Assembly: GCA_007130265.1 (NCBI GenBank) | Contig: SLST01000406.1 | Span: 1 to 9,878, forward strand | Source of the DNA: Spirochaetales bacterium | GTDB taxonomy: Bacteria; Spirochaetota; Spirochaetia; DSM-27196; SLST01 | Length of the DNA stretch: 9,878 bases | Reading direction: 5' to 3' | Shown here: piece by piece, positions 1 through 6,594 of the stretch | How the letters are laid out: the number at the start of each line of letters is the position of its first letter | Numbering within the stretch: position 1 is the first letter of the stretch | Position numbers and translations under genes: made by a program | The notes under the pieces: generated by a model | What the model was told of the DNA's origin: nothing | The model's database searches: none | What the model saw: the letters and a program-made list of their open reading frames with translations, nothing else

Positions 1-2
1 AG

Positions 3-1160
3 CGGGCGCTGAAGAAGTTCGAGAAGCTCGATACCGAGCAGGTGCGAATGCTGATTCGCGACCTCGCGAACGAGCAAGACCTTGTCGCTGCCGTCCTCGA
101 TTCGCTGAACGACGGGTTGATGGTTGCAGACAACGAGCATCTGCTCGTGCTCTACAACAAGGCCTGCGAGCGGCTCGTGCCCATGACCCCGGGTGAGGGA
201 GCCGATCGGCCGATCTGGCAGACAATCGCGGACGACCAGATTGCCCGATTTATCGAGCAGACGCTCATCGGTCAGGAGTCGGTCGTGGATCGGGAGTTCA
301 CGTTCGACCGGGGCTCCACGACTCGAACCCTCGCGTTCACCGTTACACCGCTCCTTCGCGAAGGTGCCATCACCGGATCGATCGTTCGCATCGGCGACGT
401 ATCGGAAAAACGGAGTCGGGAGGCTCGGCTTCGGCGAGCCGAAAGCCTTGCCAGCCTCACGACGCTCGCGGCGGGCGTCGCGCACGAAATCAAGAATCCT
501 CTCGGGTCGATCGGCATACACATGCAGCTCATTCAGAAGGCTCTCGCGGCGATCGATGATGGTCGCGCCGGCACGATTCGTGAGTACGTCGACGTAGTGA
601 ACGAAGAAGTGGAGCGGCTGAATCGAATCGTCGTCGACTTCCTGTTCGCGGTGCGGCCAATGGACACGACGCTCGACGACGAGGACCTCAATCCGATCGT
701 GAAGGAGCTGCTCGATTTCGTGCGCTTCGAGCTTCAGGAGGCCGGCATATCGATCGTGGAGGACTTCGCCGACGATCTGCCGCAGCTTCGGCTCGACGAG
801 AAGTACCTGAAGCAGGCGATTCTCAATATCGTCAAGAACGCGATTTCCGCGATGCCCGAGGGTGGGGTATTGACGGTCACGACGCGTCAGAGCGGCGATG
901 ACGTCTTGCTCCGGATCAGCGACACCGGCGAGGGTATGAGCGAAGATGTGATGGAGAAGATCTTCGAGCCGTACTACACGACCAGAGACTTCGGCTCCGG
1001 GATTGGCCTGACGCTCGTGTACAAGATAGTCAAGGAGCACATGGGCGATATCTCTGTGGTCAGTCAGGAAGGCAGAGGGAGCGCGTTTACGATCATGCTG
1101 CCGATTCCGCAGCGCGAACAGCATCTGTTGAGCTGGCAGGGAGACGGCGATGAAGTTTAA
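3..1160 (+). CDS. PAS-domain sensor histidine kinase (AtoS/NtrB-like), 5' end outside window
   Basis: Sensor kinase that autophosphorylates on histidine and should pass the phosphate to the regulator encoded next. The frame is open to the left edge (from base 3 it reads RALKKFEKLDTEQ before the GTG at 42), and no good ribosome site precedes that GTG, so I infer the gene starts a little before the window. Numbering from the GTG: a PAS-like sensor domain at about 12-120; HisKA H-box with the phosphoacceptor H148 (AAGVAHEIKNPLGS); N-box N262/N266 (LNIVKNA); G1 box DTGEG 294-298; F-box FEPYYTT; G2 box GSGIGL 318-323. No membrane segment is visible, so it is probably cytoplasmic and senses an internal signal. 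It overlaps the regulator gene by 11 bases, implying translational coupling. It resembles the AtoS-like kinase paired with AtoC in spirochaetes; the signal is unknown. Confidence 0.93.
   Translation, partial: RALKKFEKLDTEQVRMLIRDLANEQDLVAAVLDSLNDGLMVADNEHLLVLYNKACERLVPMTPGEGADRPIWQTIADDQIARFIEQTLIGQESVVDREFTFDRGSTTRTLAFTVTPLLREGAITGSIVRIGDVSEKRSREARLRRAESLASLTTLAAGVAHEIKNPLGSIGIHMQLIQKALAAIDDGRAGTIREYVDVVNEEVERLNRIVVDFLFAVRPMDTTLDDEDLNPIVKELLDFVRFELQEAGISIVEDFADDLPQLRLDEKYLKQAILNIVKNAISAMPEGGVLTVTTRQSGDDVLLRISDTGEGMSEDVMEKIFEPYYTTRDFGSGIGLTLVYKIVKEHMGDISVVSQEGRGSAFTIMLPIPQREQHLLSWQGDGDEV
1139..1143 (+). promoter_or_regulatory. Ribosome binding site of the sigma-54 regulator gene
   Basis: GGGAG lies six bases before the ATG at 1150 and inside the 3' end of the kinase gene. 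This is a good Shine-Dalgarno sequence at normal spacing, and it fixes the regulator start at an ATG that overlaps the kinase stop region. Confidence 0.6.
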
Positions 1161-2499
1161 CGTATTGGTGGTCGACGACGAGAAGAATATCCGCGCCGGC
1201 CTCGGAAAGGCAATCGAGCTCGACGGTCACAACGTCGTGCTCGCTGAAGATGGTCAACAGGCGCTTGATCTGCTCGAAGAAGAGGAGATCGACTTGATCA
1301 TCGCAGATCTCAAGATGCCGCGTGTGTCCGGAGAGGAACTGCTTCGTCGCGTCGTGGAGTCGTACCCAACGCTTCCCGTCATCATTCTCACCGGCCACGG
1401 GACGATCGAAACCGCGGTCCAGGCTATGCGCGACGGCGCATACGACTTCCTCACGAAGCCTGTCAACCTCGATCGGCTGAGCTTGCTCGTGAAGCGCGCG
1501 TTGTCGACGCGCGAACTCGCCCTGCAGCATCGGGCGCTGCAGGAGGAGGTGCAGCAGAAGCGTCAGTTCGCCAATATCATCGGCAAGAGCGCCGAGATGA
1601 AGCGCATCTTCGACGTCGTGCGTCAGGTGGCTCCCACGAGAGCCTCCGTTCTCATCACCGGTGAGAGCGGCGTCGGCAAGGAACTCATCGCGGATGCGGT
1701 CCACCAGATGTCGAATCGCAACGACAAGCCTTTCGTGAAGGTCCACTGCGCTGCACTCAGCGAGAGCCTTCTGGAAAGCGAGCTGTTCGGGCACGAGAAA
1801 GGGGCTTTCACCGGCGCCGTCGCGAGGAAGCGCGGGCGCTTCGAGCTCGCGCATCTCGGCAGCATCTTCCTCGACGAGATCGGCGAGATCGCTCCGACCG
1901 TCCAGATCAAGATCCTCCGCGTGCTGCAGGAGAAGACCTTCGAGCGCGTCGGAGGGGAGCAGACGCTCGAGGTGGATGTTCGGATCATCTCTGCGACGAA
2001 CAAGGACCTGAAACGTGAGATCGAGCGAGGCACTTTTCGGGAGGATCTCTTCTATCGTCTGAACGTGGTGAACATCCACATCCCTCCGCTGCGTGAACGG
2101 AAGGAAGATATTCCAATTCTCGTGTCCGCTTTCATCAAGGAGTTCGCGACTGAGAATGCGAAGCAGGTAGAGGGAATCGATGCCAAGGCGAGGGCGCTCC
2201 TGTACACGTACAGCTGGCCGGGTAACGTGCGTGAGCTGCGCAACTCCATCGAGAGTGCCGTCGTCATGGCGAAGGGGTCCATCATCACCCCTGACGACCT
2301 GCCGCCGTCGATCGCCTCGGATACCGAAAGCAACTATGTCCGGGTCCAACTCGGGGCGACGTTGGCGGACGCTGAGAAAGAGCTCATACGCGCCAATCTG
2401 GCCGCGAACAACGGCAACAAGAGCCGCACGGCCGAGGTCCTGGGCATTGGCCGCAAGACGCTCCACCGCAAACTGGCCGAGTACGGTTTCGAGTCGTAG
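1150..2499 (+). CDS. NtrC/AtoC-family sigma-54-dependent response regulator
   Basis: Transcriptional activator that remodels sigma-54 RNA polymerase after phosphorylation by its partner kinase. At 449 residues it has the full three-domain plan. The receiver domain spans 1-120, with acidic pocket D9/D10, phosphorylation site D53 (IIADLKMP), T81 and K103. The AAA+ domain (about 143-370) has Walker A GESGVGKE 171-178, the sigma-54 contact loop GAFTGA 218-223, Walker B SIFLDE 238-243, and arginine-finger region FREDLFYRLNV. The Fis-type helix-turn-helix is C-terminal (KSRTAEVLGIGRKTLHRKL). All catalytic residues look intact. It overlaps the kinase gene by 11 bases, so the two form a two-gene two-component operon. 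Intact GAFTGA predicts that the host encodes sigma-54 (RpoN). The target promoters cannot be read from this window; I found no convincing -24/-12 site here. Confidence 0.97.
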   Translation: MKFNVLVVDDEKNIRAGLGKAIELDGHNVVLAEDGQQALDLLEEEEIDLIIADLKMPRVSGEELLRRVVESYPTLPVIILTGHGTIETAVQAMRDGAYDFLTKPVNLDRLSLLVKRALSTRELALQHRALQEEVQQKRQFANIIGKSAEMKRIFDVVRQVAPTRASVLITGESGVGKELIADAVHQMSNRNDKPFVKVHCAALSESLLESELFGHEKGAFTGAVARKRGRFELAHLGSIFLDEIGEIAPTVQIKILRVLQEKTFERVGGEQTLEVDVRIISATNKDLKREIERGTFREDLFYRLNVVNIHIPPLRERKEDIPILVSAFIKEFATENAKQVEGIDAKARALLYTYSWPGNVRELRNSIESAVVMAKGSIITPDDLPPSIASDTESNYVRVQLGATLADAEKELIRANLAANNGNKSRTAEVLGIGRKTLHRKLAEYGFES

Positions 2500-2512
2500 G
2501 CGTTCTACCGAC
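2493..2512. terminator. Weak hairpin in the convergent gap
   Basis: GTCG-TAG, a five-base loop, then CTA-C-CGAC can form a seven-pair stem with one bulged C. It straddles the regulator stop codon and the 19-base gap before the oppositely oriented glycosyltransferase gene ends. There is no T-run on either side, so it is at best a weak or Rho-assisted terminator and may be chance. Confidence 0.2.
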
Positions 2513-2518
2513 GCATCG

Positions 2519-3598
2519 TCACGTGCGGCGGCGCAGCCGAATGAGAACGCCCATCAGCAGAGCGCAGATCGCCCACACTCCAAGGTTGAGAGCGGTTCCG
2601 ATGTTCGGAGGCAGGAGATACCACGCCACGGCTACGATGCCGAGGACGGCTGACGCTCCGTAGGTCAAACCGAGAATACTCCACGTCTCGAGCCCGAGGT
2701 CCATGAGCTTGTGGTGCAGATGCTCCCGGTCGGCACTGAACGGATGCTGGCCACGACGCAGGCGCCGAAATACCGACGTCGTCACATCGAGCAGAGGAAT
2801 GCCCAGAATGGTGATCGCTGGGATCAAGTTGAGCGAGCTTCCGGTCCACTCGTTCAACATGAGCGGGAAGAGGCTCAGCACGAAACCAAGGACGTAGCTG
2901 CCCGAGTCACCCATGAAGATGCGCGCCGGGGGAGCATTGAACACCAGGAAACCGACGATGCTTCCAAGCAGCGCAATCGCGAGGAGCGCGGTAGCCGCCT
3001 CCGCGGCCATAATGGCAATCACGGCGAAGAAGACCGTCGCGATGCCGGCGTTCCCCCCGGCAAGACTGTCCACCCCGTCGATGAAGTTCAGCGCGTTTGA
3101 CACCGCGACGATCCACAGTATCGTGACGGGAACCGCAAATGCGCCCAAGTCAACGGTGTACCACAGGAGTGGGACCGTCAGCTGATCGATGCGCAACGGC
3201 CCGAGGGCGATGACTGTGGCTGCCGCGATCTGAATGAACAGTTTGATGACGGCTCGTAGATTCCGGAAGTCGTCTATGAGACCGAGCAGGTGAATGAGCG
3301 CCACACCGAACAGCGGGGGAAGAAAGCGGAGAGCCAGTTCTCCCGGCTGGCTATCGATAATCCTCGCGATACCGGGCAGCGATCCGGTACCCACGGCGCC
3401 GCCGACGATCGCCGCGGCGAGGAACCCCACGAAGATCCCGACCCCGCCGATGCGAGGCACATCCTCGGTGTGAATCTTGCGATGGTTCTGCTCGTCGTAC
3501 CACCGGTTGCTATGAGCTACATGGATGATAGCCGGTGTGACTGCGAGGTTGACGATGAGGCTTGTAGCGAAGGTGATCAGCAGGTGGAATAGCGTCAT
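2519..3598 (-). CDS. Polyprenyl-phosphate glycosyl-1-phosphate transferase (WecA/TagO/MraY superfamily)
   Basis: Integral membrane enzyme expected to transfer a sugar-1-phosphate (in WecA/TagO relatives, GlcNAc-1-P from UDP-GlcNAc) to undecaprenyl phosphate at the inner leaflet, starting a surface polysaccharide. The 359 residues hold about ten hydrophobic segments and the family motifs in order: HRKIHTEDVPRIGG (39-52); the magnesium-binding aspartates in GLIDD (D109/D110); NALNFIDGVDSLAGG (168-182) with D174 and D177, where S178 replaces the usual glycine; MGDSGS (229-234); and the cytoplasmic loop REHLHHK (291-297). The HRK and HLHH motifs favour WecA/TagO over MraY; the exact sugar is inferred. 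The ATG at 3598 is the first in-frame start after an in-frame TAG and leaves a normal short N-terminus before the first membrane helix, but it has no Shine-Dalgarno of its own. It is the last gene of the asd-lysC-J operon. Confidence 0.9.
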   Translation of the reverse strand: MTLFHLLITFATSLIVNLAVTPAIIHVAHSNRWYDEQNHRKIHTEDVPRIGGVGIFVGFLAAAIVGGAVGTGSLPGIARIIDSQPGELALRFLPPLFGVALIHLLGLIDDFRNLRAVIKLFIQIAAATVIALGPLRIDQLTVPLLWYTVDLGAFAVPVTILWIVAVSNALNFIDGVDSLAGGNAGIATVFFAVIAIMAAEAATALLAIALLGSIVGFLVFNAPPARIFMGDSGSYVLGFVLSLFPLMLNEWTGSSLNLIPAITILGIPLLDVTTSVFRRLRRGQHPFSADREHLHHKLMDLGLETWSILGLTYGASAVLGIVAVAWYLLPPNIGTALNLGVWAICALLMGVLIRLRRRT

Positions 3599-3613
3599 GG
3601 GGCAGCGATAGGG

Positions 3614-3628
3614 CTATACGGTGCTCAC
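3614..3628 (-). other. Possible four-codon leader minigene before the glycosyltransferase
   Basis: GTG AGC ACC GTA TAG overlaps the stop of the J-domain gene as GTGA and is preceded by a near-perfect Shine-Dalgarno, AAAGGAGG (3639-3632), though only three bases separate AGGAGG from the GTG. It is in frame with the glycosyltransferase ATG at 3598. It could feed ribosomes to that ATG by reinitiation, or be a relic of an older start cut off by the TAG. Translation is not shown by sequence alone. Confidence 0.25.
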
Positions 3629-4029
3629 GCTCCTCCTTTGTAGTACGCGCGTATACGCTGAAAACTCTGGTTCAGTTTCTTCGTCACCTCTGTTGCGGTC
3701 TGAAGCCGTACCGGGTCGCAGGAGTGACGGTCGGGATGAAAGGCCGCCATCAAGCGTTTGTAGTTCCGTTGAACATCGGGCAGCGGTGCCCCCACTCGGA
3801 CTTCGAGATTGCGGAAATCGCGGCGCAGCGAGGCCGGCATCTCGCGGTACTGGTCGTCCGAGGACGAGGTCGGGGTCCCGTGGTGATGCACGCCTCTCAT
3901 GTAGTCATCGAGTTCCTCCCACGCAGCCCGCTCATCCGGGTCGGCAAAGGGTGAGGCTGGAGCGCCCGGTCTCCCTTCGTCGTCGAGTATCGTGCGAATC
4001 AGGTCTCCGAGTCGATCAAAGATGTCCAC
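3625..4029 (-). CDS. Small protein with C-terminal J domain
   Basis: Likely a co-chaperone that stimulates a DnaK-type Hsp70 ATPase, cytoplasmic. A J-domain-like region occupies the last ~65 residues: the helix II stretch QRNYKRLMAAF is followed directly by the HPD tripeptide (FHPDRH) that contacts Hsp70, then a helix ending KLNQSFQRIRAYYKGG. It lacks the Gly/Phe-rich, zinc-finger and substrate-binding parts of DnaJ, so it is a specialised J protein. The N-terminal half (VDIFDRLGDLIRTIL, then an acidic, low-complexity stretch) is not recognised. I chose the GTG at 4029 because AGAGG lies four bases upstream; an ATG at 4047 would add six residues (MRARGF) but has no ribosome site. It sits between lysC and the glycosyltransferase in the same operon, so its client could be a neighbour's product, but that is speculation. 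Confidence 0.8.
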   Translation of the reverse strand: MDIFDRLGDLIRTILDDEGRPGAPASPFADPDERAAWEELDDYMRGVHHHGTPTSSSDDQYREMPASLRRDFRNLEVRVGAPLPDVQRNYKRLMAAFHPDRHSCDPVRLQTATEVTKKLNQSFQRIRAYYKGGA

Positions 4030-4080
4030 AAAACCTCTGGCACGCATTGTAGTTGAACCGGGGGAAGATGGAAAGCGACC

Positions 4081-5415
4081 TCAGGAATCAAAAAGCAGAT
4101 CATGAAGCGATCGGAGGACCCGCACCGTATCGCTTTCGGCCACGAGCAGCGTAAGGTTGATGTCCGAAGAGCCCAGTGAGATCATACGCACCGGACTCGG
4201 ATCCACTGCCGCGAAGATCCGAGCGAGGAGGTCCGCCCGCCGGAAGACGTTCCGGCCGACCATACAGATAATGCTCTTCTCCCGCTCCACGCTCACCTCG
4301 CCGAGAGGTGAGAGATCCCTCACTACCGGGGAGAGATCCACGTCACGGTCCACCGTCATGGACACAGACACCTCGCTCGTCGCGACCAGATCGACCGACA
4401 CACGGTGGGTGTCGAACACGGCGAAGAGCGCGCGCAGGAACCCGTAGGCATTGAGCATGCGTGAGGACTGTATGGTGATGAGTGTGACCCCCGACTTCGA
4501 CGCAATCGCGCGGACGCCGCTGCCCTCGGCTCGGGCCTGGATGCAGGTCCCCCTGGCCAGGGGTTCCGCCGTGTTCCTGACCCAGACCGGAATCGCCCGG
4601 CGAATCGCCGGAAGGATCGTGTAGGGGTGGACAACGCGGGCCCCGAAGTACGCGAGCTCGGCCGCCTCGTCGTATGAGATCGTCGGAATCGTTCGTGCCT
4701 TGGGGATGATCCGCGGGTCGCTGGTCATGATGCCGTTGACATCGGTCCAGATCTCGACTGCCTCGGCCTCGAGCGCGGCGCCGATGATCGTTGCAGAGTA
4801 GTCGGATCCACCCCGGCCCAGAGTCGTCGTGACTCCGTCTTCAGTCGATCCGATGAACCCCTGCGTCACGTAGAGGTGATCGCGTCGAGCGCGTATCTGC
4901 TCTCTGACATTCCGAGTCGTACGGTCCATTTCCGGGCCGGCCGAACCGAACAGAGCGTCGGTACGGATGAGCGTTCGCGCATCGATAAGCTCCGCGTCGA
5001 TCCCCTGTTCTCGCGCGGCGGCGGTAATGATCAGCGTCGAAAGCCGTTCACCGAACGACAGGAGCGCATCGCTGCTGCGGGGACTGCACTCCCTGATCAG
5101 GAAGATGCCCTGCGTGAGACCGCGCAGCTCCTCGAAGTGCCGATTCAGGGCATGCTCGAGGCCGGCGGAATCGGCGAGGAGCTCGCGTGCTGCCGAATAG
5201 TGAGTCGCCTCGAGCTTCTCGATGAGTGCGAAGGCGGCGTCTCGGTCTCCGCCCTGGGCACATGACGCAACCAGCACGAGCGTGTCCGTCGTCTTGCCCA
5301 TCGCTGAGGACACGAGGACCGGAGCGTTCTCGAGCCGTGTGACCGCGATATCGATCACGCGCCGGATCATCTGCGAGTTGCGCACGCTCGACCCGCCGAA
5401 CTTCATGACGATCAT
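4081..5415 (-). CDS. lysC: Aspartate kinase with C-terminal ACT regulatory region
   Basis: Phosphorylates L-aspartate with ATP to 4-phospho-L-aspartate, the first step toward lysine, threonine and methionine; cytoplasmic. The 444 residues match the length of monofunctional E. coli LysC-type aspartokinases. Visible motifs are the N-terminal KFGGSS (5-10); SFGERLS in the aspartate-binding region; and the long stretch from TLGRGGSDYSATIIG through EIWTDVNGIMTSDPRI, which is highly characteristic of the ATP-binding side of the amino-acid kinase fold. Residues from about 300 on form two ACT-like units (ITIQSSRM..., then IICMVG...), where end-product amino acids usually cause feedback inhibition; which one inhibits here is not readable. 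No homoserine dehydrogenase domain is fused. Its ATG overlaps the asd stop as ATGA with no strong ribosome site, so translation is probably coupled to asd. A second in-frame ATG three codons later (MKFGGSS) is possible. Confidence 0.97.
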   Translation of the reverse strand: MIVMKFGGSSVRNSQMIRRVIDIAVTRLENAPVLVSSAMGKTTDTLVLVASCAQGGDRDAAFALIEKLEATHYSAARELLADSAGLEHALNRHFEELRGLTQGIFLIRECSPRSSDALLSFGERLSTLIITAAAREQGIDAELIDARTLIRTDALFGSAGPEMDRTTRNVREQIRARRDHLYVTQGFIGSTEDGVTTTLGRGGSDYSATIIGAALEAEAVEIWTDVNGIMTSDPRIIPKARTIPTISYDEAAELAYFGARVVHPYTILPAIRRAIPVWVRNTAEPLARGTCIQARAEGSGVRAIASKSGVTLITIQSSRMLNAYGFLRALFAVFDTHRVSVDLVATSEVSVSMTVDRDVDLSPVVRDLSPLGEVSVEREKSIICMVGRNVFRRADLLARIFAAVDPSPVRMISLGSSDINLTLLVAESDTVRVLRSLHDLLFDS

Positions 5416-6458
5416 CGGGGTAAATGGTATCCGAGGCTCACGAACGCCTCAGCGTTCAGGATCGCCGCGCCGGCGGCGCCGCGAACGGTGTTGTGCCCGA
5501 GAATCACCATCTTGTAGTCGAGCACCGGACACGGTCGCAGTCGACCGATGAGCGTTGCCATCCCGTTCGCCCGCCAGACGTCGCGTGCCGGTTGGGGCCG
5601 GTCGGGCTCGTCGACCAGGATGAGCGGAGCAGGCGGGGCAGAGGGAAGCTCTCGCTCTTGCGGCAGCCCGCGAAAGCCGGCAAGCGTCTCCCGCACCTCT
5701 TCGAGGCTCGCATTCCGTACCAGCTTGAGCGAAACGGTCTCGGTATGGCCGTCGTGGACCGGGACTCGATTACACTGCGCGCTGACGGCGAAGCTCGCAG
5801 GGACGACATGATCGCCGTTGAGGGTGCCGAGGATCTTGGCTACCTCTTCCTCAAGTTTCTCCTCTTCGTTACGGATGAAGGGGATGACGTTCCCCAGGAT
5901 GTCCAGACTCGCCACGCCGGGATAGCCGGCTCCGGAGATGGCCTGCATCGTCGTGACCTGCACCTTCTCGACGCCGAATGCCCGATGAATGGGAGCGAGC
6001 GCCATCGCAAGGAACATCGACGAGCAGTTCGAGTTCGTGATGATTGCTCCGGGACCCGGCTGGTGATGCACGAGGCCGAAGTGGTCCGGGTTGATCTCCG
6101 GTATGATCAGCGGCACGCGGTCGCCCATGCGATGGTTGGACGCGTTCGAGATGACCGTATGCCCGAGACCGGCGTAACTTTGCTCAGCCTCCCCGGCAAC
6201 CGAGGAATCAAGGCCCGAGAAGAGGATCGAGCTCGACAGCGGTGCGTGAAGCGGCCGCACCACCATGCCGGCGGCCGAGGCGGGGATGGGCGTCTCCTGC
6301 TTCCATGCGACGGCTTGCGCATACGCTTTCCCCGCCGATCGTTCGGACGCGACGAGCTCGGCGAGCCGGAACATCGGGTGCCCCTCGAGCAGGCGGATGA
6401 ACTTCTGCCCGACCGTACCCGTGGCGCCGAGAACCGCGACATCGATAGCCTCTTTCAC
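5412..6458 (-). CDS. asd: Aspartate-semialdehyde dehydrogenase, archaeal/fungal-type
   Basis: Reduces 4-phospho-aspartate (the product of the next gene's kinase) with NADPH to aspartate semialdehyde. The 348 residues contain the N-terminal Rossmann loop GATGTVG (11-17), the phosphate-site neighbourhood SNASNHRM (104-111), the nucleophilic cysteine C145 in TNSNCSS, the substrate region MQAISGAGYPG, and CNRVPVHDGHTE (229-240), which supplies R231 and the catalytic histidine (most likely H238). The SNCSS context, the GAGYPG segment and the overall length fit the archaeal/fungal branch rather than the E. coli branch. The start is GTG at 6458 with GGAGG four bases upstream; the nearby ATG overlapping it is followed immediately by a stop and cannot be used. 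It is the first gene of the four-gene leftward operon and shares ATGA with lysC, so the two consecutive pathway enzymes are co-translated. Confidence 0.96.
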   Translation of the reverse strand: MKEAIDVAVLGATGTVGQKFIRLLEGHPMFRLAELVASERSAGKAYAQAVAWKQETPIPASAAGMVVRPLHAPLSSSILFSGLDSSVAGEAEQSYAGLGHTVISNASNHRMGDRVPLIIPEINPDHFGLVHHQPGPGAIITNSNCSSMFLAMALAPIHRAFGVEKVQVTTMQAISGAGYPGVASLDILGNVIPFIRNEEEKLEEEVAKILGTLNGDHVVPASFAVSAQCNRVPVHDGHTETVSLKLVRNASLEEVRETLAGFRGLPQERELPSAPPAPLILVDEPDRPQPARDVWRANGMATLIGRLRPCPVLDYKMVILGHNTVRGAAGAAILNAEAFVSLGYHLPR

Positions 6459-6479
6459 ATGCCCTCCGAATACCGGCTA

Positions 6480-6507
6480 CATTAACGAGAGACCTTCCTC
6501 CAGTCAA
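6480..6507 (-). promoter_or_regulatory. Candidate sigma-70-type promoter for the asd-lysC operon
   Basis: Read on the minus strand, TTGACT (6507-6502) is a five-of-six match to the -35 consensus. It is followed after 15 bases by GTTAAT (or after 16 by TTAATG) as a -10. Transcription would start near 6474, giving a leader of about 16 bases that contains the GGAGG ribosome site of asd. The spacer is slightly short, so this is a candidate only. Confidence 0.4.
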
Positions 6508-6527
6508 TTGAAGCGATGCAGATGTGC

Positions 6528-6549
6528 CGCCGTGCCCTGGATCACGGTG
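6528..6549. repeat. Inverted repeat in the divergent control region
   Basis: CGCCGTG and CACGGTG face each other across eight bases and can form seven pairs including one G-T. The element lies upstream of both candidate promoters (asd leftward, phosphorylase rightward), where a dimeric regulator could sit. Short GC-rich palindromes arise by chance, and no known operator is matched. Confidence 0.25.
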
Positions 6550-6558
6550 CTCCGGTGG

Positions 6559-6586
6559 GTGACATTCGGACGGTTTTGAGGATACT
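6559..6586 (+). promoter_or_regulatory. Candidate promoter for the phosphorylase-helicase pair
   Basis: GTGACA (6559-6564, five of six to the -35 consensus) and GATACT (6581-6586, four of six to -10) are separated by 16 bases. The start would fall near 6593, only about two bases before the ATG at 6595, which predicts a leaderless or almost leaderless message. Alternatively GAGGA (6578-6582), overlapping the -10, serves as a ribosome site 12 bases from the ATG and the promoter is further upstream. The two readings exclude each other. Confidence 0.35.
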
Positions 6587-6594
6587 CTCCTCTC

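Noticed and set aside
42..1160. GTG at 42 as the true kinase start
   Set aside because: The frame is open and charged, helix-like sequence continues to the left edge, and no ribosome site precedes the GTG; the real start is more likely just outside the window.
1093..2466. 457-codon open frame on the minus strand opposite the response regulator
   Set aside because: It is antisense to a gene with every NtrC motif intact, its translation has no recognisable domain and is rich in Arg/Asp/Leu as expected from a mirror frame in GC-rich DNA, and it overlaps the kinase and regulator completely.
5424..6485. 353-codon open frame on the plus strand opposite asd
   Set aside because: It mirrors the asd gene almost end to end; the translation is Arg-rich without motifs, while the minus-strand frame has the catalytic Cys and the NADP loop.
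6459..6594. Lysine riboswitch or other large leader RNA before asd
   Set aside because: The whole spacer is only 136 bases and is shared by two divergent genes; the likely asd leader is about 16 bases, too short for any such element.
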